Source: Vermamoeba vermiformis
Lineage: Eukaryota > Tubulinea > Echinamoebida
Direction: 5' to 3'
Length of the DNA stretch: 64,000 nt
Assembly: GCA_045837725.1 (NCBI GenBank)
Contig: JBEWZL010000260.1
Coordinates: 124,001 to 188,000 of the forward strand
Positions 41,236-53,346 of this stretch are shown in pieces. Each line of letters starts with the position of its first letter. The first letter of the stretch is position 1. A model generated the notes under the pieces. That model did no database searches. It saw nothing but the letters and a program-made list of their open reading frames with translations, and was not told where the DNA came from. The position numbers were made by a program, and so were the translations under genes.

Positions 41236-44085
41236 ATGGTCCTCTGGGTCAAGTTTTGCTTCCTATTCATTATAGGAAGTGTTGTAGCGTACCGCTCGAT
41301 TAATTTAGAAAACCAGTTCTCAGCCCGTTCAGCACAGGTACAGGGTGAAGTTTGGTCGAATATAGAAGATATAGTCGTAGAAGCGAGAGTACATGACTTC
41401 GACGCTTCGCCATTAGGTATGAAGCCCAACTTCCGACCAAATCTGATCATAGCAGATCTAAATTCGTACTAATTATTTGCTTTATTGTAGAGTACAAAGA
41501 TATAATTAGTATATTTGGATTTACGTTGAGAACCTATGGAAATCAATTCCTTCTCCAAGACGATTGGGACATTATTCCTTCCGGATTAGGCACTGGAGTA
41601 TTTTTGGACGTTTCAAACCGCCCTAAAGATGTATTGATTCGCTTAGGAAGAACTGGTAATACGTTTTTTGGAGAGATATGGAATACTGAAACGGCAGGAG
41701 CCTACGCAACAAAAACTTTACCGGTTCAACTCGCGCGAACCAACTTCACCGGTGCAGGAGCTTACATTGGGTTCGTTAATATCTCTGTTAAAATCGCTTG
41801 GATACGAGTCTATGCTGCCAGCATAAGAGGAGGATCGCAACCGCCATCACCGCTCCGATCCGCTGGTTTGCTAGCCGGATGGGACTTCGAAGACAACATT
41901 CTCGACAGTAGCCCTCAACATATCGATTTCGATGCTACCGGCAATACACAAGTATACAGTGATACACCGAGCTACAATCCCTTGGCAAAAATCGTGCGTG
42001 AAGGCTGCACCCTACTGGGCTGAAGTTTCCGTGCGTGTCGGCTCCACCGTCAAATTGGACGGCAGTTTCAGCTATCCCTTAGGCAATGATAAGCCCTTAT
42101 CCTACTCGTGGTCACTGACTAAGGGACCCTCGACAGTAACATTCTCGTCCCAATCTGATGTCTTAACGACATTCGTTCCGACGGCATTCGGAACTTACAT
42201 CATCAAACTGACCGTAACTGAAACTGACACGAGTGCCAGCAGTTCTGTTGAATTGTCAATTGGAGCAGTTAAAACAGATGATCGTGGCGTTGTTATTCCC
42301 GAAGATCCTAAAACATCGTTGCTATTCGGCCCGTTGATTATCTGGGGCGAATCTCCTTGGCCTTGGCTTGACGAGCGCAATTATGCCACTGTCGAGCAGT
42401 TCTTGTGGCATCTCGAAAATAATCCAAACTTCAATGGCGAAGACTTTATGACTAGTTTGCCAGGAACTATTTCCGTTACCAAAGGCTCTAAAATCATCAC
42501 TGGTGTTGGAACTGATTTTCAAAACACTTTCTGCGGCGGATCCACTACTCCCGTACATTCGTGGATCATCGTTTGGTACAAGTACAACGGAATAGCTGGT
42601 AGACGTCGCCAGTATATTCAATCATGCGACAGTGCTACACAAATTACCCTGAGTGATGATTACGTGGCATCGGAGAGTCAGTCCGACACTCAGTATTCGT
42701 ACTGGTTGTGCGACGGTTGTTGGCTCGGCGGAAGCACTAACATTAACTACTACGACAATGTTATCACGTTATACAGCTTTTACTACCGCAGTGGACAAGA
42801 TAAGTACTTGCAAAAAGCCAGAGATTTGGCGTACAAATGGGCCAAATCACCTGTGATCGATGGTGGCAATCTGTGGGCTGCAGTAGGTGGCGAAGGGGTC
42901 AAAACATGCAACCCGAGAGTAGCGGCAATGTTAGGAGTGACTTGGAGTGCGTATGAACAAAACGACGAATTTTTATGGAGCACGGTGAAAACTTACAACT
43001 CTGCGTTTGGTAATTACTTCGTGCTCTTCGATCTCCGTGAAAATGCTTACGAATTGGGCTATCTTGCAATCTCTGCTTTGTTGTCTCCCGACCAAGATTA
43101 CGCCAGCGAGTGCCTTTCAAAAGTTAACGCGTCAATCTACAACCGCTGGTTGCCACCGCGAAATTCCGAAGGAGTGTGGGAACTCTTGACTTACGGGTAC
43201 TGCACGTGGAATGGTTACTCAGGCACTGTTTCTGTCACCAAAGGTTCGACACAAGTGATCGGAACAGGTACGACCTGGCAACAGTCTTGGACTACAGGAG
43301 CGATGATGTGGATCGCAGACGTTTCCTCCGCAATTGGCGATCCAGTGGCCTATCCAAGCCCTGTATACGTTTCTCCGACTGAAATTACCCTGTCAAGACC
43401 TTATGAAGGAGAAACGGCGAGTGGTCGCGGCTGGCAGCTCAACAATATTGTTGGCACAGCTGTTTTTCCTTATCAAATTGGGCTTGCGGGCCAAATGTTT
43501 TATTTGGCGTATGAAGCGACGCAAGATGAGGTAGTTCGCGACTTGGTGCTGACCAGCGCTGATTGGGTCGTTCAAAAAGGAATTCAACAATCTACCAGGG
43601 CTTTGTACTACGCCCGAGGAGGTCCTGGATGCGAGCCTATATCAGACTCCAACCCATTTTGTGCGTTTGGTAACGACACGTACTCGATCTGGGCCGCAAG
43701 ATTTTTGAACGGAGAAGTTTTTGGGTTATTTTCTCGCACTATGGTTTTAGAACCGAATAACGAAGCTGTTCGCCTTGCAGGAGATTTTCTTATGGCTGCT
43801 GCTCTTGGAAAGATGGGCGGTCCTGGCACCGATGATTTTTGGGCCGAAGAATTGACTGAGTTTACAACGACGAATTCGACGAAGTTCAAGAACGTAGGGT
43901 TTTTCTTTGGAACTGGATTCTCGCCGTCATGGCCTGCAGCCCGATTGGCCCCAGCTGGTCCGGTCCCAGCTATTGGCAACACTCCTGGCACTAACAAGAC
44001 ACCGTCCACGACTGTATCCGCAGGGGGTCGAAATCGAGCGCTATCTTTTGTGATGGTTGCTATCATAATGAACTTTATCTTGTAG
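41236..44085 (+). CDS. Secreted GPI-anchored LamG/PKD protein with alpha-toroid domain, bacterial look
   Basis: The start ATG at 41236 gives a signal peptide (MVLWVKFCFLFIIGSVVAYR). The second exon carries a concanavalin/LamG-like beta sandwich: FLLQDDWDIIPSGLGTGVFL, GNTFFGEIWN, and SAGLLAGWDFEDNILDSSPQ. It is followed by a PKD/Ig-like domain (VRVGSTVKLDGSFSYPLGND, YSWSLTKGP). The long remainder has two related beta modules (TISVTKGSKIITGVGTDFQN and TVSVTKGSTQVIGTGTTWQQ). These flank helical repeats resembling an alpha/alpha toroid (KYLQKARDLAYKWAKSPVID, CNPRVAAMLGVTWSAYEQND). The C-terminus SAGGRNRALSFVMVAIIMNF is a GPI-attachment signal. The VTKGS...GTGT module is one I associate with bacterial surface proteins. 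Between LamG and PKD the frame changes; a 52-nt in-phase intron (41952-42003) or a one-base difference in the A run explains it. Enzymatic role unknown, perhaps polysaccharide binding. Confidence 0.75.
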
Positions 44086-44178
44086 TGGTAGCATTACACT
44101 TCTCAATTCAAAAAAAAAAATTCCAGATTATAAGAAAGAAGGAAGAGCACAAATGCCGAACGAATTTTAAATAATAAA

Positions 44179-45255
44179 ATGGAATCGAAAAATACTGAAA
44201 ATACGTACACCGAGGACGGGCTGGAAATTGTAATACGACAGTTTAAAACTGAAGAAGACCTGCGACACTTGGTAAAAATATTTCCTAAAATTAAATAATT
44301 ATTAGAATAATATTTGGAGCTTATAACAATATACACTCGGCAATATTCGAATGTTCAAACTCAAATTTAATTTTTTTGCATTTTTTCTCTACTTCACGAA
44401 ATTTCACCAACAGTCTCTGTTAGCTGCCAATCGAGCAAGCATCGTTCAATGAGCCGTGGAAAGAACGATATTTCTATCGGATGGTGATGGGTCGCGATAA
44501 AGGAGCGTTAATGGCTCAAGTCAAGGTACATCTGACCAAAAAGCGTTATAACTTTATACTATTATTGTTAGGACGGAGACTACATTGGATTTTTGGTGTG
44601 GACGTTGCATGGTCCAAAAAAGAAAGTTGAAATCACAAATATCGCTGTCGTACCTGCTTTTCGACAAACGGTACCTCCTCACCATATTACCATTTATAGT
44701 AATCTCTTGTTGACTATAATCATACAGGGTGTTGGCAAGCTGCTCATAGAAACGTTCATGAACGGCGTTATTGCTGGAAAGTACTACGAGACTGCAAAGT
44801 TGAATGTTGGCACGAACAATGTGACGGCGAAAGCGTTGTACGAGAAATATGGCTTCGTAGTCAAGCACGAAGTACCGAACTTTTATAACTCCGATTCAGC
44901 CTATTGTATGAAATGCAAGTTCACAGCGTCTGTGCCGTACTCTCGCAAGCAGATCCCGGTTCAAATGCAAGAGCCACCGACGGCAACGGAAGAACTAAAA
45001 TCAAATAGCAATAGTACCGCAAAAGACAATAATAATCAAAATAATAATCAAAATAATAATCAAAATAATAATAATCGGTCTCGAAAGAATAGTAATAGTA
45101 ACAATAATAATGCTGGCTTGCCAGGCAATAAGAAAGCCAACGCAAATCGAAAGAATCAATCAAAATCAGAGCCTGCAATAGAGCAAACGACTCACTTAGT
45201 TAATATTGAGCCAATAGCATTTGTAATTAGCGCAAAGCCGAAAGAATACAATTAA
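44179..45255 (+). CDS. GNAT-family N-acetyltransferase with Asn/Gln-rich tail
   Basis: Four exons. MESKNTENTYTEDGLEIVIR is joined in phase to LPIEQASFNEPWKERYFYRM and MGRDKGALMAQVK, then DGDYIGFLVWTLHGPKKKVE. The next segment, ITNIAVVPAFRQT joined to GVGKLLIETFMNGVIAGKYY, contains the acetyl-CoA motif A (R-Q-T-G-V-G-K, compare Q/RxxGxG). It continues with AKLNVGTNNVTAKALYEKYG and FVVKHEVPNFY, the usual motif B. The overall fold is that of GNAT acetyltransferases; both small molecules and protein N-termini are possible substrates. After residue about 160 comes a low-complexity tail encoded by a 12-nt repeat (N-N-Q-N), then SRKNSNSNNNNAGLPGNKKA. Such tails are common in amoebozoan proteins. Confidence 0.82.
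45027..45075 (+). repeat. Coding 12-nt tandem repeat (Asn/Gln-rich)
   Basis: About four copies of an AATAATAATCAA-like 12-mer within the GNAT reading frame, encoding an Asn/Gln-rich stretch. The unit length is a multiple of three, so copy-number change would keep frame. Confidence 0.85.
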
Positions 45256-46868
45256 AAAAATTGTAAATAGATCAAAAGAATCTAAGAGATATTGAATACA
45301 ATTGCGTCGAACTGGTTGAATAACAAGCATTGAATTTATTAACAAGGCTAGAATATAGAACTTACACTGCCAACAGCAGCTCTTAGTTCCACATCTCGTG
45401 CAAGACCCATCCAAGAAGACTAAAAAAAGCAGCAGATATCTGAACCTAACATCTCGATCAAGCGACTATGTAAGTAATGCAAATAACTAGTTAAAGCCGC
45501 AACACCTACGCGATCTTTGGATCCGGATCCCACCACTACAGCGCTCTTGATCCACGAACGGAGTTGATTAGACAAGCCACACTATGTATTGAAGCATGGG
45601 CAGTGCCTTCCTCTATCGCGGTCGATCACACAGAGTGTTCAAAAATGGACTCGGTTGAAAATTTGGATCTGACAAATGACCTCTGAAGACGGTGCAGATT
45701 TGTGTCTCCGCGATCCGTTTCAATGAATTTCAGACTTTCAATTGACTGTGCAAGCGTACAGTACCGATCATTATCTCTATCAATATGACCATATACTTTC
45801 GTTGCGTAGTTTTTGGTTCGCAGGTTCGAAGTTGAGTTCAAACCAAACGACACGAGCAAAAAGCGTTTGTTACATGCCGCGCTCTCAAAATTAATTGTTC
45901 AACGCAACGGCACAACGCTAGTGCTTAATAACAGTGTCACACATTAAATGTGTCGAAAACGGCGCAGATTTGTGTCTCCGCTAGTCCGCTTCGAAAAAAT
46001 TAATTTCAATTGAATTTTTGGTACTGACTTTCTTTCGCTTTTTCGTTGGAAGCCAGAAATTATAAAAACAAAAGGTTAATAAACAGCCACGTAAGACGAT
46101 ACTTATTATTTTGAAATATTAGTCAATTTCGTTGCTTTGTTTTTTTATTTTACCATTATTTGTTTTGGAATTGAAATTAGAATCGGAATTAAAATCCATT
46201 TCAGAATCAAAATAGATTTTCAATAGAATAACAAAAAATAAATATATAATGATAGCACCTTATCTTGAGACAAACCGATCAAAGAGCACAATCGGTTCAG
46301 GTCATCAGATCCGCCTGGCCAAAAAGAAAGCTCGATCTGTTCAAAAAAGAAACAATTAAAATGTTGCCTACGATTATCATATTACTAATACAGATTTATT
46401 CTGCATTATTATTATCCGTTCAAATATTGACTGAATTTACCAGTAGTTTTCGAACACTTCGCCATCAAAGAGTGGCCAAAACCTGGTTAATAAGGAGCTG
46501 CCAAGTTAACTAGGCGCTATAATGATGCATCACCATAACGTGTTGTTATTCTGTCGTGCTTGGAGAATAAAAAAGCCAAAGTTGTCGCCGGATGTCGTCG
46601 CAAATTCCAAGTCAGATCGTCGTGTTGAAGGCACATGAGGCATCAAAAGACGTTCACACGAGGGACCTAAACCGCGCGTCACACTTCGTCGCTGCTTCGT
46701 CCAGTGCACACCAAGCGGGACAGCTAATCACTCTGCATAGCAAACTGATCGCATCCACGCAAAGTGACTCGATCTCGAGAGGTCCAAAGGCGTAGCAGAT
46801 TCATTTCCAAGAAACAAATCCTCGCAGGACACTAAGAAGAAAAGTCGAGCAACAGTTCTTATGGACTT
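45256..46868. other. Gene-poor intergenic region of 1.6 kb
   Basis: Longest stretch without a supported gene. It lies between the end of the GNAT gene and the convergent end of the RPA1N-BTB gene, and contains a pair of diverged direct repeats (separate entry). Open frames at 45626-45859 (minus), 46265-46513 (plus) and 46592-46795 (plus) have no recognisable domain. The 46265 frame includes a hydrophobic stretch, MLPTIIILLIQIYSALLLSV. A small unknown gene or a non-coding RNA here cannot be excluded. Confidence 0.5.
45688..45992. repeat. Pair of diverged direct repeats, about 35 bp, spaced 270 bp
   Basis: Copy 1 at 45688-45721 and copy 2 at 45958-45992 share GCAGATTTGTGTCTCCGC exactly, with ACGG before it. 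A TCCG-TTC-like end follows in each, with a few differences. Both are followed by a similar AATTTCA/TTCAATTGA stretch, so the duplicated unit may be 60-70 bp. Nature unknown: a repeat fragment, a duplicated regulatory site, or part of non-coding RNAs. Confidence 0.7.
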
Positions 46869-48563
46869 TTAAGGACTAGCAGTCACGTGAGTGGACTCGG
46901 CGGTGGCGGCTGAAGTCGCGTGAGACAATTTGACACGTTTGGCAGCAGGTTGTTCGCTGCTTTCGGGATCGCTCATCTCGGCCAATCGTCGCTTCAATCT
47001 TCCATAAAGAGAAGGATGGTAAGATCTGCCGTGACCAGTTGAAGTTCCAGTTGCATACCTGACAGGTTCATTCGCGGCAAACCAACGAGTGATGGCAAAA
47101 CGTTTCAAGGGAGTCAAGGCAATGGCCGCGCTCTCTTCACTGATAAAGGTGGTGGTGGTGGTAACTGTAGCTACAATAGTGGGTGTTGAGTTCACTTCGG
47201 AGTTGTGCAAGTCGGTCTTGTAAAAGATCTCGGCAACCAAAGCTCGATCCAACTGCAAAAAGTCGTCGCGAGTGCAAACTTGGGCCAAGTTGTCTTGCAA
47301 ATACTTCTTGCAGCCTTGTTGCAGGCTCTTGGTACCTTCCATGCTCGAGACAGCGGACCACAACGAGCAAACATTGTCGGGGTTTACGAGGCATTGAAAC
47401 ATGTGATGTTCGACCATGGCCATGAGAGGAGACATGCAGAGCATTGAGGCAGCCTGTGAAGAACAAGTTCAACAATAAATTCTCGATAAGTGTGTCGCTC
47501 CGCGTGTTAACGACAGTGCGCAGTTATTATTTTTCGCTGCATCTGGAACAAAAAAATAAAATTGCTTTTAAAGAAAAAGCTATCGTTAATTGGTATAATA
47601 TACGTATAGTTAGTTATTATATAGTTTAAGGATATAAACAGAATTCTCTGAACGAAATTTAAAAAATTTCGCAACCGAAAGCATGCTGACCTGCCAAAGT
47701 TTCCAAGCGTCGTTGATAGCGACATGATCCTCGTCGTCATGCAAAGGCAAGTCGACAACGTCGCTGTAAATCCATCGCAGAATGCGCTCGAAGGTCTTCG
47801 GTTCGCAATCTGGAATGGGAATTCGCTGTTGTGATGTCTCGCGCATTCCGTTAAGGAACATGGACTGAAACCAGTGAGAACGAGCTGCAAGAATCGATTT
47901 GTTGGCATAAAAAGTTTTGTCTTGTACTTCCAAGGCAACGTCACTCAAAGCAGTGAATGTGTCGAAGGATTGGTTTTGATGGCAGAACAATCGAGCCAGA
48001 TCGTTGGAAAGGGAAGCAACAGGAGACACGGTTTGTTTTTCAAAGTTGGTGGCTTCTCTATTCTCGGTGTAAAGTTTGGGGTGACCCAAGACGTGCGGGA
48101 GATTGGCAATTATTTCCAGATTTGAAATGGCGAAGATACTAAACGAAACACACTATTAGCCATACATCGTATTATTGTGGATAAGTTACGATCAAAAATA
48201 ATTTGTGGTAAAATAATTTATGGAAGAGCTATTTTGAAAATAATAAGAATATTCTGAAACTAATCTGTTGCTTGTCAATACTTACACTCCTGCGGGCAAA
48301 TTATGGATGGTGAATTCGATGAGTTTAACTACAGCGTATTGCAAATTATTAATCATGTCGTAGAGCTTGGGGTGAAGGAGTGCGGGTTTTAAATGGATTC
48401 CATCAGAAATAACAATTCGGCATGGCTGAACTTTAGCTTTAACTTGAGATAACTTCTTTAATTGAACGATTTGGATAAGAGGCTTGACTTTTTGTTGGTT
48501 GGAGCCTTGCTGGCTTTGCTCCGAAGAAGCAATCCAACCGGAGGAGAGTTGTAAAGTGAACAT
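46869..48563 (-). CDS. RPA1N-type OB fold fused to BTB/POZ domain
   Basis: Three exons. Exon 1 (48563 to about 48286) reads VKPLIQIVQLKKLSQVKAKV, then QPCRIVISDGIHLKPALLHP and YAVVKLIEFTIHNLPAG. It joins in phase to VIFAISNLEIIANLPHVLGH. This order matches the N-terminal OB domain of replication protein A large subunit ('pvlQvl.ik...ryrlllSDG.h...aml...n.lv..g.l..g.ivrl..y..n......ivi.dlevi'). The same exon continues into a BTB/POZ domain: FTALSDVALEVQDKTFYANK, SILAARSHWFQSMFLNGMRE, ERILRWIYSDVVDLP. The last exon gives a BACK-like helical part (HHMFQCLVNPDNVCSLWSAV) and a basic, disordered tail with AAKRVKL, a likely nuclear localisation signal. A nuclear adaptor, perhaps for CUL3, that recognises RPA-type partners is a reasonable guess. 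I know no named protein of this architecture. Confidence 0.78.
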
Positions 48564-49192
48564 AGCTCGTGAATAAATATATTTACACTGTACAATAAGG
48601 CCCTATATTACTATAATACAGGGAAGGGCCAAATACGTTCGTGAGTTACGTTTGGTTGATTAAAACTGCGTAAAATTGCCTTTTTATTGTTCGCTTGGAC
48701 TTTTCCGTGATTGTTCTGGATTTCTTCCCGAACTTTTTTTTTGCCTAACATTTAATGCGGAAAACTGCGGGTGCCCGGATTTTTCTTACCCCCCGAAAAA
48801 GACAAGCAAGTGAATTGCGCGCCAGTAAAAGTATGAGAAAAAGTTTTCTAATCCTTTGGTAAACATGCCACGTAAAATGCGAGTTGTTGCGAGTTCAGCG
48901 AATCCGGCATTTGGAATTCAATCAGGCGTCAGCAACGAATAATGCTAAAAATCGGGAGTACATAACTACCATAGCCAATAAAGCATGTTTCAATTCAAAG
49001 CAGCTCGAAAACACGAGAGGATGAACCGAATTTTTGGCTCGATCGCGATCCGATCAATTCAATTATTGCACTTAGGGTTATTTTGAGGCCTACTTCGCCG
49101 CATAATGTATTTTGAATAATATTGGTTCGTTTATTCGAATAGCAGTAAGCTCGGAGTTTTTCTGCCCGATTTTTAGCATTTATTTTTTTGAG
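48564..49192. other. Divergent intergenic region
   Basis: About 630 bp between the RPA1N-BTB and RBR gene starts. A homopolymer-rich stretch (T8 at about 48738, C and A runs near 48790) is present. No gene is apparent; it should hold both promoters. Confidence 0.4.
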
Positions 49193-51772
49193 ATGGCGAC
49201 CACAACCACAGTAGATGCAACGGCGAGACAAGTCGAGAATTTGTTTCCTGAGGTGGAGGCAAAATATCTTCGCGACCTCATTAGCGGTCTTATCCAACAA
49301 GGTGTAAAGGACTTGATCGGCGTAGTTTGTGATCAGCTCTCAGACGATAATTATCCTCGAAAGAAACTTGAAAAAGATGACGAAGTGCATGTTGTAGGCG
49401 TGGGAAGGCACGTAGAGCGACAACTAGACGAAGACACGCTTGATCTCACCTCAAATAATGGTGTCAAAAAAGGTAATATTTTAAGAATTATAAAATAATT
49501 TAGTATTTTCTATTTATGCACGATGTAGCTAATTGATAGAAATTGAATAAAAATGGAATCAATTCTTCGAATATTTCAATTCGAAACGCAATACCATCTT
49601 TTCTCGTGCAATCTAATACCATAAATTAGTAGATTATTTTACATAAAGGATTAACAATAAATAAACTTCTAACGAATATTTAAAAATTATTGGATTTGCA
49701 GTTCAAAATTTAGTTCAATTTTCTCATCACCCTTTATAGCCCTAGTGAAAGTGAGCAAGCAAAGCATCATCAAAACCATCTCTGAAGCATTCCCCGATGC
49801 CGACGAAGATTACTTAAGCGAGTGCTTCGAGCGCGTAAAATCTTCTTCGGTCGATCCGGTTGAAGCAATCTCCAATATTCTATTGGACGGCAAATATCCC
49901 TAAGAAAAAGAAAGAAGCGAAGACTCCCGAAAAAGGCGCATTCATTGATATCGAGGCTGGCGATCTGGCTGAGACCGACGATGTCAATTATTTTGAGCTG
50001 AAAACTGAGCCCAATGACGAATACAAAATCCAATGGTACGTTCAAATTTTTTATTTGATACTTATTTGCCCATATATTGAGCTCGTATATAGCAAAGTAT
50101 TGTTGGAGAATGCGTTCCCGCTGCTAACGGTCAAACAAATCGAAAAGCCCTGGCAAGACAATCATTACCGTTACGCGCCAACATGGAAGTACTTGAAGTC
50201 TCAGCTCATTAAAGACGATACAGGGCAGATCACCTCACTGACCATGAAGTTGCTAAAGAAGCCACGCAAGTCAAAGTGGCAACCTGCGCTCGTGCCCGAG
50301 TTGCAGCGTGAAAAGGCGTTCGTTCAGCGCCAAGAGCGTAAGTAGTTCTTTGTGGCTATTATTCAAATCTAATGTCCCCGTAGATAAGGAAATGGAAGAA
50401 AAAGACCGAAAGTTAGCGGAAGAGTTGAATGAGCAAGAGTATGAAGAGACAGGCCAAGGAATTGAATGCGGGTGTTGCTGCTGCGAGTACCCGTTCGACG
50501 AAATGGTTCAATGCCTCGATGGACATTTGTTCTGCAAGAATTGTCTCAAGAAATACGTCGAGGAGAGCGTCTTTGGTCAAGGTCAAATTGACGTGCATTG
50601 CATGGACGGCAGCGGTTGTAAATCTACGTTCCCGATGAGCCAGTTGAAGCGAAGCTTGCCCGAGCAAATGTTAACTAAGATTATGAAAAGAGTGCAAGAG
50701 TTGGAGGTGATGAAGGTACGTTTGCGTATCCGTATGAGTGCAAGACTTGATCTAATGAGTAACTAGGCTGGTATTGAAAATCTCCATCAATGTCCGTTCT
50801 GTGACTACAAAGCGGAGATTGCAAACGAGGACGATAAAGTATTCAAATGCGCTGTAAGTTGATTGCACTCGCGCTTGTTAACCAGTGACTGGGTACTAAT
50901 TGCTTCAGAATCAGAGCTGTGAAAAAGAAAGTTGTAGATTATGTAAAGAAGAAAGTCACATTCCACTTCGATGCGAAGAAGTCGAAAAGAAGAATGAGAC
51001 TGACTTCAGAAAGACTGTCGAAGAGCGCATGTCCGAAGCGTTGATTCGATCTTGCCCAAAGTGCAAGCAGAAGTTCTACAAAACCGAAGGTTGCAATAAG
51101 ATGACGTGCCAGTGCGGTGCTTGTAAGTACTTATTTATTGGAGTCGTTCGTAATAATCTAACAATATCACTAGATGTGTGTTACGTGTGTCGAGAATTGA
51201 TTGGTCACAAAGTTGGCTACGAGCACTTCTGCAAGTGCAATAGAAATCCGATGCCGATGGGCAAGTGCCCTAAGTGCAACAAGTGCTTCTTGTTCTTAAA
51301 GGATACTGTGCAAGAAGATCAGAAGTTGGTCGAAGAAATGAAACGAAAAGTCGAAGAAGAATATAAAAAAGAGCATCCTGAGTTGGCTGAAAAAGAGGTA
51401 CGAGTCATTATATCATGCTCTATTTACATTGCGCGTACTCAATTTGCTTTTTCAGATTCAAATTGGCCCCAAGGAAGAGAAGAAGAAAGGAGGCAAAAAG
51501 GCGAAGAAAGACGCTTTCCCTGCCGTTCCAATGCCAGCTTTCAACTTTGCAGCAATCAACCCGTTTGCTGGAATGCAACCTAGTAAGTACAGATTGTTTG
51601 GACGTTCGTTCGAGTACCAGATCTGAATATTTTTTTAGTGGTGCATGTCCAACGCGTGCTAGGTCTAGCACCAGCTGTGAATAGAAGAAGACCATATCAA
51701 GCTGTTCAAGGCGAGCCGGGTGAAGAAGAGCAACAACACTTGCGACGGAGCAAGAGGAGGCGTGGTTATTAA
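49193..51772 (+). CDS. RBR E3 ubiquitin ligase, RNF216/TRIAD3-like
   Basis: RING-between-RING ligase. The N-terminal exons carry two CUE-like helical segments (VENLFPEVEAKYLRDLISGL and ISEAFPDADEDYLSECFERV), a middle region, then ELNEQEYEETGQGIECGCCC. RING1 follows as CEYPFDEMVQCLDGHLFCKN, then CLKKYVEESVFGQGQIDVHC. The IBR region includes HQCPFCDYKAEI and ESCRLCKEESHIPLRCEEVE. RING2 reads IRSCPKCKQKFYKTEGCNKM, then TCQCGA joined by splicing to YVCYVCRELIG, where the Cys of 'YVC' is the catalytic thiol position. It ends with FAGMQP and a basic tail, RRSKRRRGY. The match to RNF216 is close throughout RING1-IBR-RING2, including the spacing. RNF216 builds K63-linked chains on phosphorylated ubiquitin in animals. 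About nine exons. Confidence 0.93.
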
Positions 51773-51926
51773 CGCGTTAATCGTGCTGCTCGCAATTGTC
51801 TTGGCCTTTGTAATAACAGTAAATTTTTACAGTTTATTATCGAAAACGTTACACGAGGCATATTGAAAATACAAAACAAGAGAGAGTGTCAAAATGGATT
51901 ATAATACAAGAGCAGATCGAGCTTGC

Positions 51927-52861
<935 letters not shown>

Positions 52862-53346
52862 CTCTTATCTTGTTTATGTTTACAGGCTTAGTTTGTTCAT
52901 TTGTACCAACTTCTTTTTTTGTACCGTTCTGTTTAGTCTTGAAAATAGAACTTCTCTGATTGGTCGAAAATTTAGACGAGCTCCTATTCGTGGATATTTT
53001 TACTTTCCACGTGCTTTGTAACGGTCGGCTAATTTGGACTTTTAATTGCAATGCATGTAGCCTTGGTACCTAACACCTATCAGCAAGCTATATATATTCT
53101 CTGGGTTAAGATTCGTATAGCAAGCAATGCACCTTACTTGCACCAGCTGCGGATGTAGATTGTTCGTTGCTGCATCCGCTGTAAGAATATTAGAGAATTA
53201 GCTAAAATTATTCGAGCATATGAAATTGAATAAACTTGGTCCTTGGCGAATGTTGAAAGGCTATGAAATGGATTCGCGGTGTACAATCCACAAATTTGAG
53301 ATATTTCGAAATTTTGTCTTTCAACTCAATTTCCTGTATTACCACA
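52862..53346. promoter_or_regulatory. Shared divergent promoter of Ras and ankyrin-RasGAP
   Basis: The only space between the two start codons, 485 bp. It contains a CCACGTGC box at about 53007-53014, a plausible TATATATA element near 53085-53095, and no other gene. Co-regulation of a GTPase and its GAP is an inference from the arrangement. Confidence 0.5.

Noticed and set aside
45800-45850. Second GGTTCGAAG B-box-like sequence near a TTGGTT/AACCAA inverted pair
   Set aside because: No cloverleaf can be drawn; probably a chance hairpin.
45626-45859. Minus-strand 77-residue frame
   Set aside because: No similarity, overlaps the direct repeat, low hydrophobic or domain structure; likely chance.
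46265-46795. Two plus-strand short frames upstream of the BTB gene end
   Set aside because: Basic or low-complexity translations, no family signature; one has a hydrophobic stretch but nothing else supports a gene.
53263-53346. Upstream ATG as start of the ankyrin-RasGAP protein
   Set aside because: It would add a 28-residue non-repeat leader; the ATG at 53347 has better context and directly precedes the first repeat.
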